Assembly (NCBI RefSeq): GCF_001659605.2 | Contig: NC_035178.2 | Location: forward strand, 32,443,127 to 32,507,126 | Length of the DNA: 64,000 nt | From: Manihot esculenta | Taxonomy: Eukaryota; Streptophyta; Magnoliopsida; Malpighiales; Euphorbiaceae | Direction: 5' to 3' | Shown: positions 1-11,971 of the stretch, piece after piece | How the letters are laid out: every line of letters begins with the position of its first letter | How positions within the stretch are numbered: the stretch's first letter is position 1 | Translations under genes and position numbers: made by a program | The notes under the pieces: model-generated | Told to the model about the DNA's origin: nothing | Seen by the model: only the letters and a program-made list of their open reading frames with translations | Databases searched by the model: none

Positions 1-372
1 ACTGGGGTAATCCGATGTACCTCCCATCGAACACCCTGGATGGTGTGAATAGGGTGGGTAGTGATGTGGCTGGACATAACTCGAGGCCTGAGTGCCTCCT
101 TCTGATTCTCCCATGCCCTCTTCCGGCATGCTCACACCAAGACTGCCATCCCTCCTCTGATCTACCTCCATATCCTCAGACATTCCTCCCTGCACTGTTC
201 CCCTTACTGATCTGCTTCTACCCAGATCCAAAGACCTTCTAGGGTCTCTAGCTACTCTGTCTCTGTTGGACCTACTGGACATTGCCCTAGGCAAAGCTGA
301 AGGACGGGCATCAGTGCCCTCGTCCTGAGGTGGTATTCCAGTCAATCGTGCAGATCGACGGGTTCCTCTCAT
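1..372 (-). CDS. Gag N-terminus of element I (partial)
   Basis: N-terminal 124 residues of a Tekay-like Gag, open to the window edge without a stop. The start at 370-372 is chosen because MRGTRRSxRLTG is conserved at the Gag start of A, B and E. The visible part is the basic, Arg/Ser-rich leader segment followed by an acidic stretch and the beginning of a Pro/Tyr-rich linker. The capsid-like domain would follow off-window. No frameshift is seen, so this copy may be intact, but that cannot be judged from this fragment. Confidence 0.85.
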   Translation of the reverse strand, partial: MRGTRRSARLTGIPPQDEGTDARPSALPRAMSSRSNRDRVARDPRRSLDLGRSRSVRGTVQGGMSEDMEVDQRRDGSLGVSMPEEGMGESEGGTQASSYVQPHHYPPYSHHPGCSMGGTSDYPS

Positions 373-609
373 CCTGTTTTCTGAGAAACAGTAAACATCA
401 CATAAACATCAGCATTAACTGGTTCATGTCGGCAAGCATGAACCTCACAGCTACATTACACACATAGCATATCATCATGGCATATCATACAATCATAGCA
501 AGATAGGACTCTACATCCTATCCTAGTGGACATGATTTTTGCCTATTGTGCTTGACCTTCTATAACATCTATGAGCCCGACACTCTAGGTCCGACCATAT
601 GAACCTAGG
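373..609 (-). other. Untranslated leader of element I between PBS and gag
   Basis: About 240 bases between the PBS and the gag start. The block reading, on the minus strand, through the segment that ends in ccactaggatagg is repeated almost exactly in the leaders of B, E, A and F, so it is a conserved leader and probably carries packaging or dimerisation signals (inference). No ORF of note. Confidence 0.7.
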
Positions 610-621
610 GCTCTGATACCA
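610..621 (-). other. Primer binding site of I (initiator Met tRNA type)
   Basis: Minus strand reads TGGTATCAGAGC, 3 bases from the LTR end. This is the usual plant PBS complementary to initiator tRNA-Met, and it fixes the orientation and the LTR boundary. Confidence 0.92.
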
Positions 622-624
622 CTC

Positions 625-2927
625 TGTAACGACCCGGAAATCCGACCCGTTACCGGCGCTAGGATCCAGATCGGCTTAAGGCCGCCGGGACCCGTAGCAA
701 GCCTACATACATCCTGTGTACCTGTTTAATCCCATACATGATCAACAAACATACATAAGAATAAAAACTTTTCTTTTCCTTCATACACCAAACTCAACCT
801 GTGCATGCACTGTATTCATCATATACATAAACATTAGTCCCTCTGTGGGATTTCATCAAAGCCTCAATGGCAATATATAATCTGTGTTGAGTTGGTTCAC
901 ATATACATCATAAAAAAAAGATCATGTACATACCAAGGGATTAACACATACTATGGTCAAGCACAACTCTATCCTCAATAACATAGTTACATAACATAGC
1001 TGTTCAAACTTTACATTACATTCTTATCACATGTCATGTCCACATACTCTAGCTATTACATACATATAACTTGACTTCACTCTAGCCGACTTCTTGATCT
1101 CTCCTGTACCTGCAACTTTGGGGATAAGGGGAGTGGGGTGAGCTAAAAGCCCAGTGAGCAGAAACTAAAAACATTTGTTTTAATTCCTCCATTTTTAGGT
1201 ACATTATTATTCATTTTATTTATTATCAAATAACTTTTATTTTCTTTCTTTATCTTATTCATGCTTTCATGTATGCGTCATAACACAAACATTTCACAAC
1301 AAGGATGAACTTGTCACCATTAAGCCCCTATCCTTCTTATTTATACATGCCGGGGGCGTAGAGCCGTAGCAGGCACACCCGGACTTCCATCATCAATCAT
1401 AGTGCCAGGGGCGTAGAGCCGTAGCAGGCACACCTGGACTCACATAGGCTATCATGTCATACGAGGGCTAATGGATCATTCAATGTTCATCCACATCAAC
1501 AACAAATTATGCAATGCAACATATTCGTGCATTCTAATGCAAGCAACCTAATATTGCATGGCATAATGATGCATGGGCAATGCTTTATGATTCATTCATT
1601 TATTTATTTATTCATTCACTTTAAAGCTTAAGAGGTTGTTCCACTCACCTGGTACCTGAAGCTTGACAACGAACTCTGAACAACTATCTCACAACCGGGG
1701 GTCTCGGTTCCTCGGGTCCGAACCTACACAGGTGGACTCAAATGAGGCACCAAACATACATGGACGTGACTCTGAAAAGCTCCCCAAAAACCCCCTAAAA
1801 CATCCTGAAAACATCACATGAAAACATGCAAGAAATGGCTGAACAGGGCACTTTCGGCGGCAGGTTCGGCGGCCGAAAGTCCCTCTGCAGCCGAAAGTCA
1901 TGCAGGTTCGGCGGCACTTTCGGCGGCCGAACCTCCCAGACAGAGACGAACCTTGAGTTTCGGGGGCAGGCTTCGGCAGCCGAAACTGCCTCCACAAGGG
2001 GGTTCGGCGGCCGAAAGTCACTTTCGGCGGCCGAACCTGAGTTTCTGCCGAAGGGCAGAAACTTGGCTCCCTTGTGTCCACAGCCTCCAAAACATCTCAA
2101 AACCTGCATAAACTTGATTCTACTCATGCATACACATCATACCAGTCCTAGGGGCCTCAAACAAACACATACCCCATCTACAACACTTCAAACACACATC
2201 AAGCAAGCCACATTGTTCTAAAATCACATAAACCTAACATATGCTCAACTAACTCTAACATGCTTCTCTACCCCTTAAAACTTCATGAAACTCATTTAAA
2301 ACATACATTGAGCTTAAGATCGGCTCTTACCTCTTGAAGATCGAGAAAGAGACGACTCAACTCGGAGATCCAAGCACGAGAGCTCCTGAGTTTCCAAAGC
2401 TCCAAAACTTGCCTTTAAAGCTTAAAACTTGCAATGTGGGTTTAAAACTCAAGAAAGATGGAGGAGATCTAGTGAAAGAACACAAGATTTGAGGAGAGGG
2501 AGATCGGAAGCTTGTTGTGGCCGAAAATGGGAGAAAACCTCGCCCATTTCGGCTAAGGGTCCCTTTTATAGTGACTGGCCAGGCCACGTTCGGGGGCCGA
2601 AGGTGCCTCCGCATGCATGCAAGGTTCGGCGGCCGAACTTGGAGTTCGGCGGCCGAACCTGCATTTCCCTCACTCAAAACTTTCGGGCGCCTAAAGTCCC
2701 TCCGAAAGCATGCATGTTCGGCGGCCGAACCTCAAAGTTCGGCGGCCGAACCTGGGTTTTCCTCCAAAGATTTTTCATGCAAAAAACTCATTTAATTCTT
2801 ATTTAAAAACATGAAATACATGAAAACATTTCATAAAATCATGGTTTTACCCTTCTAGAGGTTTCCGACATCCGAGGTCCCACCGGACGGTAGGGATTCC
2901 GATACCGGAGTCTAGCCGGGTATTACA
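625..2927 (-). repeat. 5' LTR of element I (2303 bp)
   Basis: Begins TGTAACGACC and ends GTATTACA on the plus strand (TG...CA with 5-bp inverted ends TGTAA/TTACA). It has the organisation shared by all Tekay-like LTRs here. Read on the minus strand it holds a GC-rich motif cluster at 2588-2755, a TATA box at 2561-2571, a second motif cluster at 1850-2040, then short repeats around the GCCAGGGGCGTAGA unit at 1346-1436. I count eight exact TTCGGCGGCCGAA copies (starts 1865, 1919, 2003, 2023, 2625, 2645, 2717, 2738). Confidence 0.93.
2561..2571 (-). promoter_or_regulatory. TATA box of element I LTR promoter
   Basis: Minus strand CTATAAAAGGG, next to a conserved GGCCAG stretch. It sits between the two GC-motif clusters at the same place as in J (7861-7871), B (32766-32776 and 47043-47053) and, as CTATAAATGG, in E (16802-16811 and 26874-26883). 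This would separate U3 from R. The start site itself is not determined. Confidence 0.7.
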
Positions 2928-3878
2928 CACCTCATCAAGGAAACCTAGGGCAGCACCTTGGGCTATAAAAGCTTCTCCAAGCCACACGCCCACCTCTTCT
3001 TCCTCTCTCCCATTCGGCAAGCCAAGCCTCACGCCTCTCCAAGACTGCCGGTCACTCCCTCTTCATCTCTTTCTTTTACTTTGTATTTTGTTTCAACTAT
3101 GAGTGGCTGAAATCTCTTTTTCTAGTTGAAGATTAGGTGAAACTTTAGTTGTTTTATGGATTGGGAGATCTGAACATACATTGTTTATCTTTTGTTTTTC
3201 AATATTTATGCAATTTCATGCTTAATTCCATTATTGCTTTGTGGTTTAGATCAATAAGGCCAATTAATTCTCGATTGCAAGGTAATAATTTGTTAGTTTG
3301 GATAGTTTTAAGTCTGTAATTGCTTGGATTATTCAAACACAAGTAACTCTTGGTGTAAAAACTAAGAAAATTGCATGATCTAGCAATATCACCATGCGTT
3401 TGGGTAGCTAGAATTAGGTCTCTCTATTTCCTAATGCAATTGATAGTTGTTAGATGCTAAAGACCCAATGACGTTCCTTGGCAACTTGTTGATTAGTGAT
3501 TAGTTAGAGGATGTTCCCTAATTAATTTATGCTTAAGGAGAGATATGGTGGTGAGAAGCGTCTTCCATCTCCATAACTAATTTATTGAATCAAACAAAGG
3601 AACCTAAGTATCAATGATCAATCCCAACAACTGAAGTGGATCCAATTATTCAACTAGAGCTTTTTTTATTATTGAATTTCTTTACTTTAATTATTTGCTT
3701 TACTTTACTGCTTTCAATATTAGTTTAATTCAATCAATCTCAAAACCCCTTTTTTTTATTTTACTTTCAGTTTATTTACTTGGTCTTGATAAGGAAAATA
3801 GGTAAGTATCAATTCCCTGTGGATTCGATCCTTTTGCCACTATCTATAGTTGTAAAATTGTTGATAACCAAAAAAGTT

Positions 3879-6800
3879 TGTAACGACTCGGAAACCGGAC
3901 CGCTACCGGCGCTAGGATTCAAATTGACTTAAGGTTACCGGAACCCGTAGCAAGCCTACTATACATCTTGTGTACCTGATAAAATCTCATACATAAACAT
4001 ACATTTTTATAAAAATTTTAAACTTTCCATAAACCAAGCTTAACCTGAGCATACATTATAAGCTGTAAACATAAAACCCACGCTAGAGCTCTCATCAAAT
4101 GCTCTAGCATGGTCAACATCATATACCTCAAGCTTGGATCAACATTTTTCATTATAAAAACTTTGACATAAAAACCTGTTCATTGTGATTTACAACATAA
4201 ACTAGGGCAAAGCACAAATCTAATCCATTAAACTTTACATGTCCACTACTATCTATTACATAAACTATACCCACCTCAAGCCGACTTCCCGAGCTACTCT
4301 TGACCTTGCAAACCTGGAGTTAGGGGAAATGGATAAGCTACAAGAGCCTAGTGAGCAGAACCATAAAAACAGTTTAAATAAACATATGCTTGCATGAAAT
4401 GCATCACAACACAGACAATTCACATCAAGGATAGACTTGTCACCAGTAACCCTCTACATATCCAAATAATGCTCGGCCCTCGATGGAGCTCCTCAGGACT
4501 TCCTCTTAAACATAACATAACATGTCCAACTGTACCAGGGCCGTAGAATGGGCAACCCTGGTCTTTCCCTTACATCGTGCCAGGGACGTAGAATGGGCAA
4601 GCCCTGGACTTCCATATCATATCATATCGAGGGCTAGTGGGTCATCCAATATCCATCCACATCAACAACAAATTATGCAATGCAACATATTCGTGAATTC
4701 TAATGCAATCCAACCTAATACATAATCATGGCATTCGTGATGCATGAACATGCTTAAAAGTTTAGTTACTTTAAAACATAGTTCAGTTCTACTCACCTCT
4801 GGCTGATGCTTTACTGACTCTGAAGCAGCTGACTCACTGCTGGTCTCTTCGGTCTCCCAGGTCCGATCCTACATAGGTGGACTCAAATGAGGGACCAAAC
4901 ATATTCTAGCAAGACTCTAAACATCTCCCAAAAAACCCCTCAAAACATCATAAAACATGCATAGAAAACAGGCAAGGGAAGGTTGGGCAGGGGACTTTCG
5001 GCGGCAGGTTCGGCGGCCGAAGGTCCCTACAGATCCGAAAGTCAGGCACTTTCGGGGGCAAGGTTCGGCGGCCGAAAGCCTTCACAGACCCGAAAGTCAC
5101 TGACCTTTGGGGGCAGGTTCAGCGGCCGAAACTCCCCTCCAAAGCCGAAAGTCCATTCCTTCGGGGGGGTTAGGCGGCCAAAGACTACCTCCACAGGCAG
5201 GTTCGGCGGCCGAACCTTGCTTAGGCGGCCGAACCTGGGTTCTCCAGAATGGCAGAACCTGATTTCGCCTCACACATCTAGCCACCCAAACCTCTCAAAA
5301 CACCCATCCAACTATTCTAAAATATGCATATACACTCAATCATACATAGGGGGCATAAAACTAGCATAAACCCCAACAAACATCAACAAATCGACACATA
5401 GAGCATACATTTAACATAAAGCTAACATAAACCCTAAAACATAAATCTAACCAAAACATGCATCATAAACCCTTACCTCGTGGAGATCAAAGGTAGGTGC
5501 GACCCAAACTTGAAGTTGAGGAGAAAAGGGTCTTCGGAGGTCTCCAAGCTTCAAAATTTTAGATTGAGCTTAAAATCTTCAAAACAAGGTAAAAACTTAT
5601 CAAGATTTTGAAGGATTTGAAGAAAACAACCAAATCAACCATGGAAGGGCAAAAACTCACCCTTGCTCGAAAATGAAAAGAGAAAACTCGCCCATTTTCG
5701 AACAGGGGCCTTTTATAGGTGGCTGGCCAGACCACCTTCGGGAGCCAAAAGAGCTTCCGCATCCGCACCATGTTCGACGACCGAACATGAGGTTCGGTGG
5801 CCGAACCTGGGCTTTTCCCTCCAAGGCAAAATTCTTTCAAGACTCAATTCTTTCTTTCTTAAAACCTCAAAAACATATAAAAAAATTTTAGAAAACCTTT
5901 ATTTTCACCCTTCTAAGGGATTCCGATGTAACGACCCGAAAATCGGACCGCTACCGGCGCTAGGATCCAGATCGGCTTAAGGCCGCCGGGACCCGTAGCA
6001 AGCCTGACATGCAACCTGTAAACCTGTTTAATCCCATACATGATCAACAATTATACATAAAAATTTAAAACTTTTTCTTTCATACATTCTATCATACACC
6101 AAACTCAACCTGTGCATGCACTGAACATATACAATATCATAAACTTGACCCCTCTGTGGGATCTCATCAATGCCCCCAATGGAGCAATACATGTGTTGAG
6201 TTGGCTAAACATAGACATCAATAACATTAAGATCATGCATCAACAAGGGATTACATTATACTATGGTCAAGCACACTTCTAACCTCAATATCGTTACATT
6301 ACATATCTATACATCATTATACAATCTGTCATGTCCACATTCTAACTATTACATACGTATGACTTCATTACTCTTCTTGACTTCTCTGTCTAACCCGTAC
6401 CTGCAAACCTGGGGAATTTGGGAGAGGGGTGAGCTACTAGAGCCCAGTGAGCAGAATCATAAAGCATTTAAAACACATGCTATCATGGAATGCATCACAT
6501 TACAACTAATCATATCAAGGATGAACTTGTCACCATCTAGCCCTCTACATAATCCAATCATGCCAGGGGCGTAGTGCAGGCCACACCTGGTCTTTCTCTT
6601 ATACATAACATAACATACATATTCCATGGTGCCGGGGGCGTAGTGCAGGCCACATTCGGTCTTTCTCTTACATAGTGCCAGGGGCGTAGTGCAGGCCACA
6701 TCTGGACTTCCATATCATATCATCATGTCATACCATATGAGGGCTAATGGATCATCCAACATTCATCCACATCAACAACATTTTATGCAATGCAACATAT

Positions 6801-8308
6801 TCGTGATTTCTAATGCAAACAACCTAAAATATCACATGGCAACCGTGATGCATGAACATGCTCAAAACTGATTTATTTATTTAAAAGCATAAGGGTTATT
6901 CCACTCACCTCTGGCTAGCTCTGACACTGACTGAAGCAGCTGACTCACTGATGGGGTCCTCGGTTCCTCGGGTCCGAACCTACACAGGTGGACTCAAATG
7001 AGGGACCAACATACTATAACATAACTCTAAAACATCTCCCAAAAACCCCCTAAAACATCTCAAAACATCCATGCAAGAACATGCAAAGGAAGGCTGGACA
7101 GGGCACTTTCGGCGGCAGGTTCGGCGGCCGAAAGTCCCTCAAGAGCCGAAAGTCAGGCAGGTTCGGCGGCACCTTCGGCGGCCGAAACTCCCAGACAGAG
7201 ACGAAACTCATGCATGTTCGGCGGCACTTTCGGCGGCCGAAACTCCCAGACAGAGGCGAAAGTCCTCTTTCGGGGGCAAGCTTTGGCAGCCGAAGGCTGC
7301 CTCCACAAGAGGGTTCGGCGGCCGAAAGTCCCTTCGGCTGCCGAACCTGGTTTCTCCCAAAAGGGCAGAAACTAGGTTCAAACATGCATAACCGCCTCAA
7401 ATTCATTCCATCATGCATATAGCTCAACCAAAACATGCACACAAGCTCCTAGGGGTCTCAAACTAACTTAAACCCCAACTACAACACACATACACAAGCA
7501 TTTGCAAGCCACATTGTCCATAAACTCAAAAATCATCTAAACTCACTAAAAACCTACACATACATTTCTACCCCATAGATCTTGCATAAAACTTATTTAA
7601 ACATATAATGAGCTTAAGATCGGCTCTTACCTCTTGAAGATCGAGAGAGAGACGACTTAAAACTCGCAGGTGGGAGAAGTTGGATTCTTGAACCTCCAAG
7701 CTCCAAAACTTTGCTCAAAAGCTCAAATCTTCAAAACAAAGTTAAAACACATGAAAAACTTGAAAGATCTTGAGGAAAAACATCTAAGATTGATGAGAGA
7801 CGGCGGAAAGCTCACCTTGTCCGAAAATGGGGAAAAGCTCGCCCGTTTTCGGCTAAGGGACCCTTTTATAGTGGCTGGCCAGGCCACGTTCGGGGGCCGA
7901 ATGTGCCTCCGCATGCATGCCATGTTCGGCGGCCGAACTTGAGGTTCGGCGGCCGAACCTGGACTTCCCTCACTTGTGCTTTCGGAGGCCTAAAGGCGCT
8001 CCCGAAGGCATGCATGTTCGGCGGCCGAACTTGAGGTTCGGCGGCCGAACCTGAGTTTTCCTCCAAGGTTGTTTTTATTCAAAAACTCATTTCCTTTTTA
8101 CTTAAAATCATCAAAACATATAAAACATTTCATGAAAACATGGTTTTACCCATCTAGAGGTCTCCGACATCCAAGATTCCACCGGACGGTAGGAATTCCG
8201 ATACCGGAGTCTAGCCGGGTATTACATCCGACCTTGAGATTCCGGATTCCAACGGAGATTCTGCCGGAAAGTTGGAATTCTGATGTTCGAGCTTAGCCAG
8301 GTGTTACA
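3879..8308 (-). mobile_element. K: solo Tekay-like LTR, interrupted by solo LTR J
   Basis: Begins TGTAACGACT and ends GTGTTACA, flanked by the 5-bp duplication aagtt (3874-3878 and 8309-8313). The LTR proper is 3879-5926 plus 8232-8308 (about 2.1 kb). There is no internal region, so it is a solo LTR left by LTR-LTR recombination. It has a degraded GC-motif cluster at 4993-5240 and a second at 5737-5810. It is more diverged from the others than J is, in line with its being the older host. Confidence 0.88.
5927..8226 (-). mobile_element. J: solo Tekay-like LTR nested in K
   Basis: 2300 bp, from TGTAACGACCCG to GGGTATTACA, with a perfect target duplication tccga (5922-5926 and 8227-8231). It has a TATA box (7861-7871, minus), GC-motif clusters at 7105-7350 and 7885-8055, and three GCCAGGGGCGTAGTGCAG repeats at 6558-6715. 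No internal sequence remains. Confidence 0.93.
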
Positions 8309-8345
8309 AAGTTATTTTTGACCGGCTTCGACAACTGCACAGTCA

Positions 8346-8901
8346 GCAAGCATCAGCACCAAAACTAAAACCTCTACCTGGACACCTGAAATATGTATAC
8401 TTGGAGGTAGAAAAGACGCTACCAATCATAGTGTCAAATCAACTAAGCCAACATGAAGAAGAAAGCATCGTACAAGTATTGAAAAAGCATAAGAAAGCCA
8501 TAGGTTGGACCATAGAGGACATAAAAGGCATCTCACTATTAACATGTATGCACAGAATACTCGTGGAAGAGGATTGCAAACTTGTCCATTATGCTCAAAG
8601 GAGGATGAATCCTCCCATGATGGAGTTTGTGAAGAAAGAGATAGTAAAGCTCCTAGACACTGGGATCATCTACCCAATCTCTAATAGCAAATGGGTAAGC
8701 CCTGTCCATGTAGTTCCAAAGAAGACTGGGATCACCATTGTTCCAAATTTTGAAGGTGAACTAGTGCCCACTCGTGTGTAAAATGGGTGGAGAGTATGCA
8801 TGGACTACAAAAATCTTAATGCAGCAACAAGTAAAGACCACTTTCCTTTGCCCTTCATTGATTAGATGCTTGAAAGACTTGCAGGTAAATCACAATATTG
8901 C
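8346..8901 (+). pseudogene. D pol, part 1: protease-RT linker and N-terminal reverse transcriptase
   Basis: One frame starts with the conserved pre-RT segment LKPLPGHLKYVYL (also in C). It continues through KKHKKAIGWTIEDIKGIS to the RT palm start SKWVSPVHVVPKK and WRVCMDYKNLNAAT. Two stops break it: TAA at 8779-8781 and TAG at 8863-8865, both where relatives have Gln (CAA, CAG), so C-to-T changes are likely. Upstream gag and protease are missing, and the sequence abuts LTR H at 8345. Solo LTR L interrupts it at 8901. Non-functional. Confidence 0.85.
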
Positions 8902-10976
8902 TGTAACGACCTGGGATCTGCACCGCTACCGACCCTAGGGTTCAGATCGACTTAAGGTCGCCGGAGCCCGTAGCAAGCCTACTATACATCCTGTGTACCT
9001 GATAAAATCCCATACATGATCACACAATGTGACAAAAACATAAATATTTCATGAACCAAGGCTCGACCTGTGCATGTATCAAACTGAAAACATAAACCCA
9101 TACTAGAGCTCTCATCAAATGTTCCAGTATGGTAAACATCACATACTTCAAGCTTAGTTCAAGCATAACTCATAATTAAAACTTTTACATAAGAATCATG
9201 TAAATCGGGATTACAAGATCAAAAGCTAGGGAAAAGCACTATTCTAAAACCGTAAAGTAGTACATGTCCACATCTATACTATTACATTAGACTATACCAA
9301 CAAGTATGCCGACTTTCCCGAGCTATCTCTAATCCTGCAAACCTGAGATTAGGGGAAAGGGATAAGCTACAAGAGCCTAGTGAGCAGAACATAAAAACAA
9401 TTTAATAAACATATGATCGAATGAAATGCGTCACAACACAAACATTACACATCAAGATGGATTTGTTACCAGTAACCCTCTACATAATCCAATAATACTC
9501 GGCCCTCAACGGGAGATCCTCAGGACTTCCTCTTAAATATAACATAACATATCCATAATGCCAGGGGCGTAGAATGGGCCTCGACCTGGACTTCCGTATT
9601 ATATCATATCATATCATACTCGAAGGCTAGTGGGCCATCCAATATACATCCACATCAACAGTAATTTATGCAATACATCATATTCGTGAATTCTAATGCA
9701 TAACAACCTAATACATATACATGGCATTCGTGATGCATGAGCATGCTTAAAAGGCTTAATTTCTTAAAACAATGGTTCAATTTAGTTCTACTCACTTTTG
9801 GCTGACGCTCGCCCAAAACTGACGCAGTTATCTTACTGCAGGCCTCTACGGTCTTCCAAGTCCGATCTTACATAGATGGAGTCAAATGAGGGACCAAACA
9901 TAACTATTACAAAACTCTAAATAACTCCCCAAAACCCCCTAAAACATACCAAAACATGTATATAAAACAAGCAAGGAAAGGCTAGGTAGGGGACTTTCGG
10001 CGGCCAAAGGTCCCTCACAGATCCGAAAGTCAGCAACTTTCGGAGGTAGGTTCGGCGGCCTAAACTCCATACAGATCCGAAAGTCAATGACTTTCAGGGA
10101 CAGGTTCGGTATCCTAAACCCCACATAGATCCGAAGGTTGGAACCTTCGGAGGCGGGTTAGGCGGCCAAAAGGCAGCCTCCACAAGCAGGTTCGGCGGCC
10201 GAACCTAGGTTCTCCAGCAAGGCAGAACCCGATTCTACCCTATACACACAGCCACCAAACACTCCGATCCTCACACCCAACAACTCATAACCAACCATAC
10301 GCACTCTATATGCATAAGGGACACCAAAAACTAACTTAATCCCCATTATGCAACAACAAAACTTAAAAAGAAGACATTCCCCATCAAAACTACCCCAACC
10401 TTAAAACTTCATATTAAACATCTTCCCTGCATAAAAACCCTTTAACCCTTCTTAAAACTTATTTAAAACATAGGAAAAGCAAAGATCTAAACTTACCTTT
10501 TGGAGATTTAAAGGTAGCAGCAACCTAAACTTAGAGATGAGAGAAAATTAATCTGAGGAGGTCTCCAAGGTTTAAAACTTAGATTCAAACTCAAATCTTC
10601 AAAAACAAAAGAAAACTCATGAATTTTCTGAGACATTTGGAGGAATTCCAACAAGAACATCAAAGGGAGGGCATGGACCTACCTCTGCCCAAAAATGGAG
10701 AGAAAGCTCTCTCATTTTTGGGCTAAAGGCCTCTTATAGGTGGCTGGAGAAATCACCTTCAGCGGCCAAACTTGAAGGTTCTGTGGTCGAACCTGGGGTT
10801 TGCTCGAAAAATTTTCCTTTTTCTTTTCTCAAGATTAAAAATTCAAAATTCAAATTCATTTTATGAAAACCTTAATTTTACCCTTCTAAGAGATTCCAGC
10901 TTCGAGATTCCGGATTCCAATGGGGATTCCGTCGGAAGATTGGAATTCCGATGCCAGAGTTTAGCCGGGTATTACA
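8902..10976 (-). mobile_element. L: solo Tekay-like LTR inside D's reverse transcriptase
   Basis: 2075 bp from TGTAACGACC to GGGTATTACA with the duplication attgc (8897-8901 and 10977-10981). It is the most diverged Tekay-like LTR in the window: its GC motifs are degraded (9995-10205 and 10755-10790) and the TATA region reads cctcttataggtgg. No internal region, so it is a solo LTR. The RT reading frame of D resumes directly after the duplication. Confidence 0.9.
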
Positions 10977-10981
10977 ATTGC

Positions 10982-11971
10982 TGTTTGGATGGATATTTGG
11001 GATTCTACCAAATCCCTGTGGCTCCAGAAGACCAAGAAAAGACGACATTCACCTGCCCTTTCGATACCTTTGCATTCAGAAGGATGCCATTCGACATTTG
11101 CAATGCACTAGCCACCTTTCAACGCTACATGATAAGCATATTTTCTGACTATGTGGAGAAGATCATTGAAATCTTTATGGACGACTTCACGGAGCATGGT
11201 AATTCTTTCAACGAATGCCCTGCTAACTTGGAAAAGATACTTGAAAGATGCTTGGAATCAAATCTAGTTTTAAACTATGAAAAGTGTCACTTCATGGTTA
11301 ACCAAGGTTTGATTTTAGGCCACATCATTTCAGCCAAAGGGATAAAGGTAGACACAATTAAAAATCTGCCTTATCCAACCAGCATGTGAGAAATCCGCTC
11401 TTTCTTTGGCCATGCAGGATTCTATCGAAGGTTCATCAAAGATTTCTCCAAGATTACGCAGCCATTATGCAGGTTGCTCCAACAAGATGTGACATTTGAC
11501 TTTGATGCAGATTGCAGAACAGCCTTTGAGTTGATCAAAGAGCTACTAGTGATGGCCCCAGCCATTCAGCCACCTAATTGGGACCTACCCTTTGAGATTA
11601 TGTGCGATGCCAGCAACTATGCTGTGGGGGCAGTATTACGACAACATGTAGGTAACACTCCTCATGTCATTCATTATGCATCTCATACCTTAGATGTTGC
11701 CCAATGCAATTATTCAACAACAGAAAAGGAATTGCTGGTAGTGGTGTTTGCATTAGAGAAGTTTCAGTCACACCTTCTTGGGACAAAAGTCATCATTTAT
11801 TCAGATCATGCAGCATTAAGGTATTTAATCAAGAAAAAGGAGGCCAAACTGAGACTTGTCCGTTGGATACTGCTCTTGCAAGAATTTGATCTAGAAATCC
11901 AAGATAAGAAAGGCAAGGAAAACCTTGTAGCTGATCACCTCAGGCGTTTACCAACCAACTCGGAGACATGA
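10982..11971 (+). pseudogene. D pol, part 2: reverse transcriptase palm and RNase H
   Basis: Continues the RT: GYLGFYQIPVAPEDQEKTTF, then FRRMPFDICNAL, the catalytic FMDDF near 11175-11190, and ILGHIISAKGI. A TGA at 11387-11389 stands where relatives have Arg (CGA). After it the frame goes on with [16 protein letters not shown] and an RNase H with [26 protein letters not shown] and [11 protein letters not shown] (Asp, Glu and Asp in the right order). It ends at 11969-11971 with a TGA after the [10 protein letters not shown] linker to integrase. Order and motifs are those of Athila Pol. It cannot make a full product. Confidence 0.88.

Larger units (their letters stand above)
1..2927 (-). mobile_element. 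Element I: Tekay-like Ty3/gypsy retrotransposon, 5' end only
   Basis: The 5' part of a minus-strand LTR retrotransposon: complete 5' LTR (625-2927), primer binding site, leader and the first 124 codons of gag. The remainder lies to the left of the window. LTR ends, the initiator-Met-type PBS and the Gag start (MRGTRRS) match elements B, E and A in this window, so it is the same Tekay/Del-like chromovirus family. It is inserted in an Athila-type LTR (H). The 5 bases after the LTR, cacct (2928-2932), should be the target duplication, but the other copy is outside the window. Confidence 0.9.
2928..8345 (+). repeat. H: Athila-type LTR fragment, interrupted by K and cut on the left by I
   Basis: The pieces 2928-3878 and 8309-8345 are one LTR, split by solo LTR K. 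It reads like the reverse complement of G's LTR: a TATA box (CTATAAAAGC, 2963-2972), the stretch tctagttgaagattaggtga, and the end GGCTTCGACAAC...CAGTCA. It differs from D's own 3' LTR, which begins TGATCAAGC and ends CGCTATCA, so H is probably not D's 5' LTR but a separate, possibly solo, LTR inserted beside or in D. Its left part is outside the window because I is inserted in it. No PBS follows its right end. Confidence 0.7.

Noticed and set aside
1850..2040. CRISPR-like array of the GC motif
   Set aside because: Unit length 13, irregular spacing, variants and a plant retroelement context; no repeat-spacer structure.
1689..2221. Overlapping ORFs on both strands of each LTR giving repeated SAAE, FGGR, RPPK or RRPN peptides (also at 7050-7442, 16147-16374, 31894-32357, 46170-46634 and 53209-53673)
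   Set aside because: They are translations of the TTCGGCGGCCGAA motif in all six frames, lie in LTRs, and have no independent start context or domain.
2928..8345. H as 5' LTR of D
   Set aside because: Its end and sequence match G's LTR type, not D's 3' LTR, and no PBS or gag follows; left open as a separate LTR.
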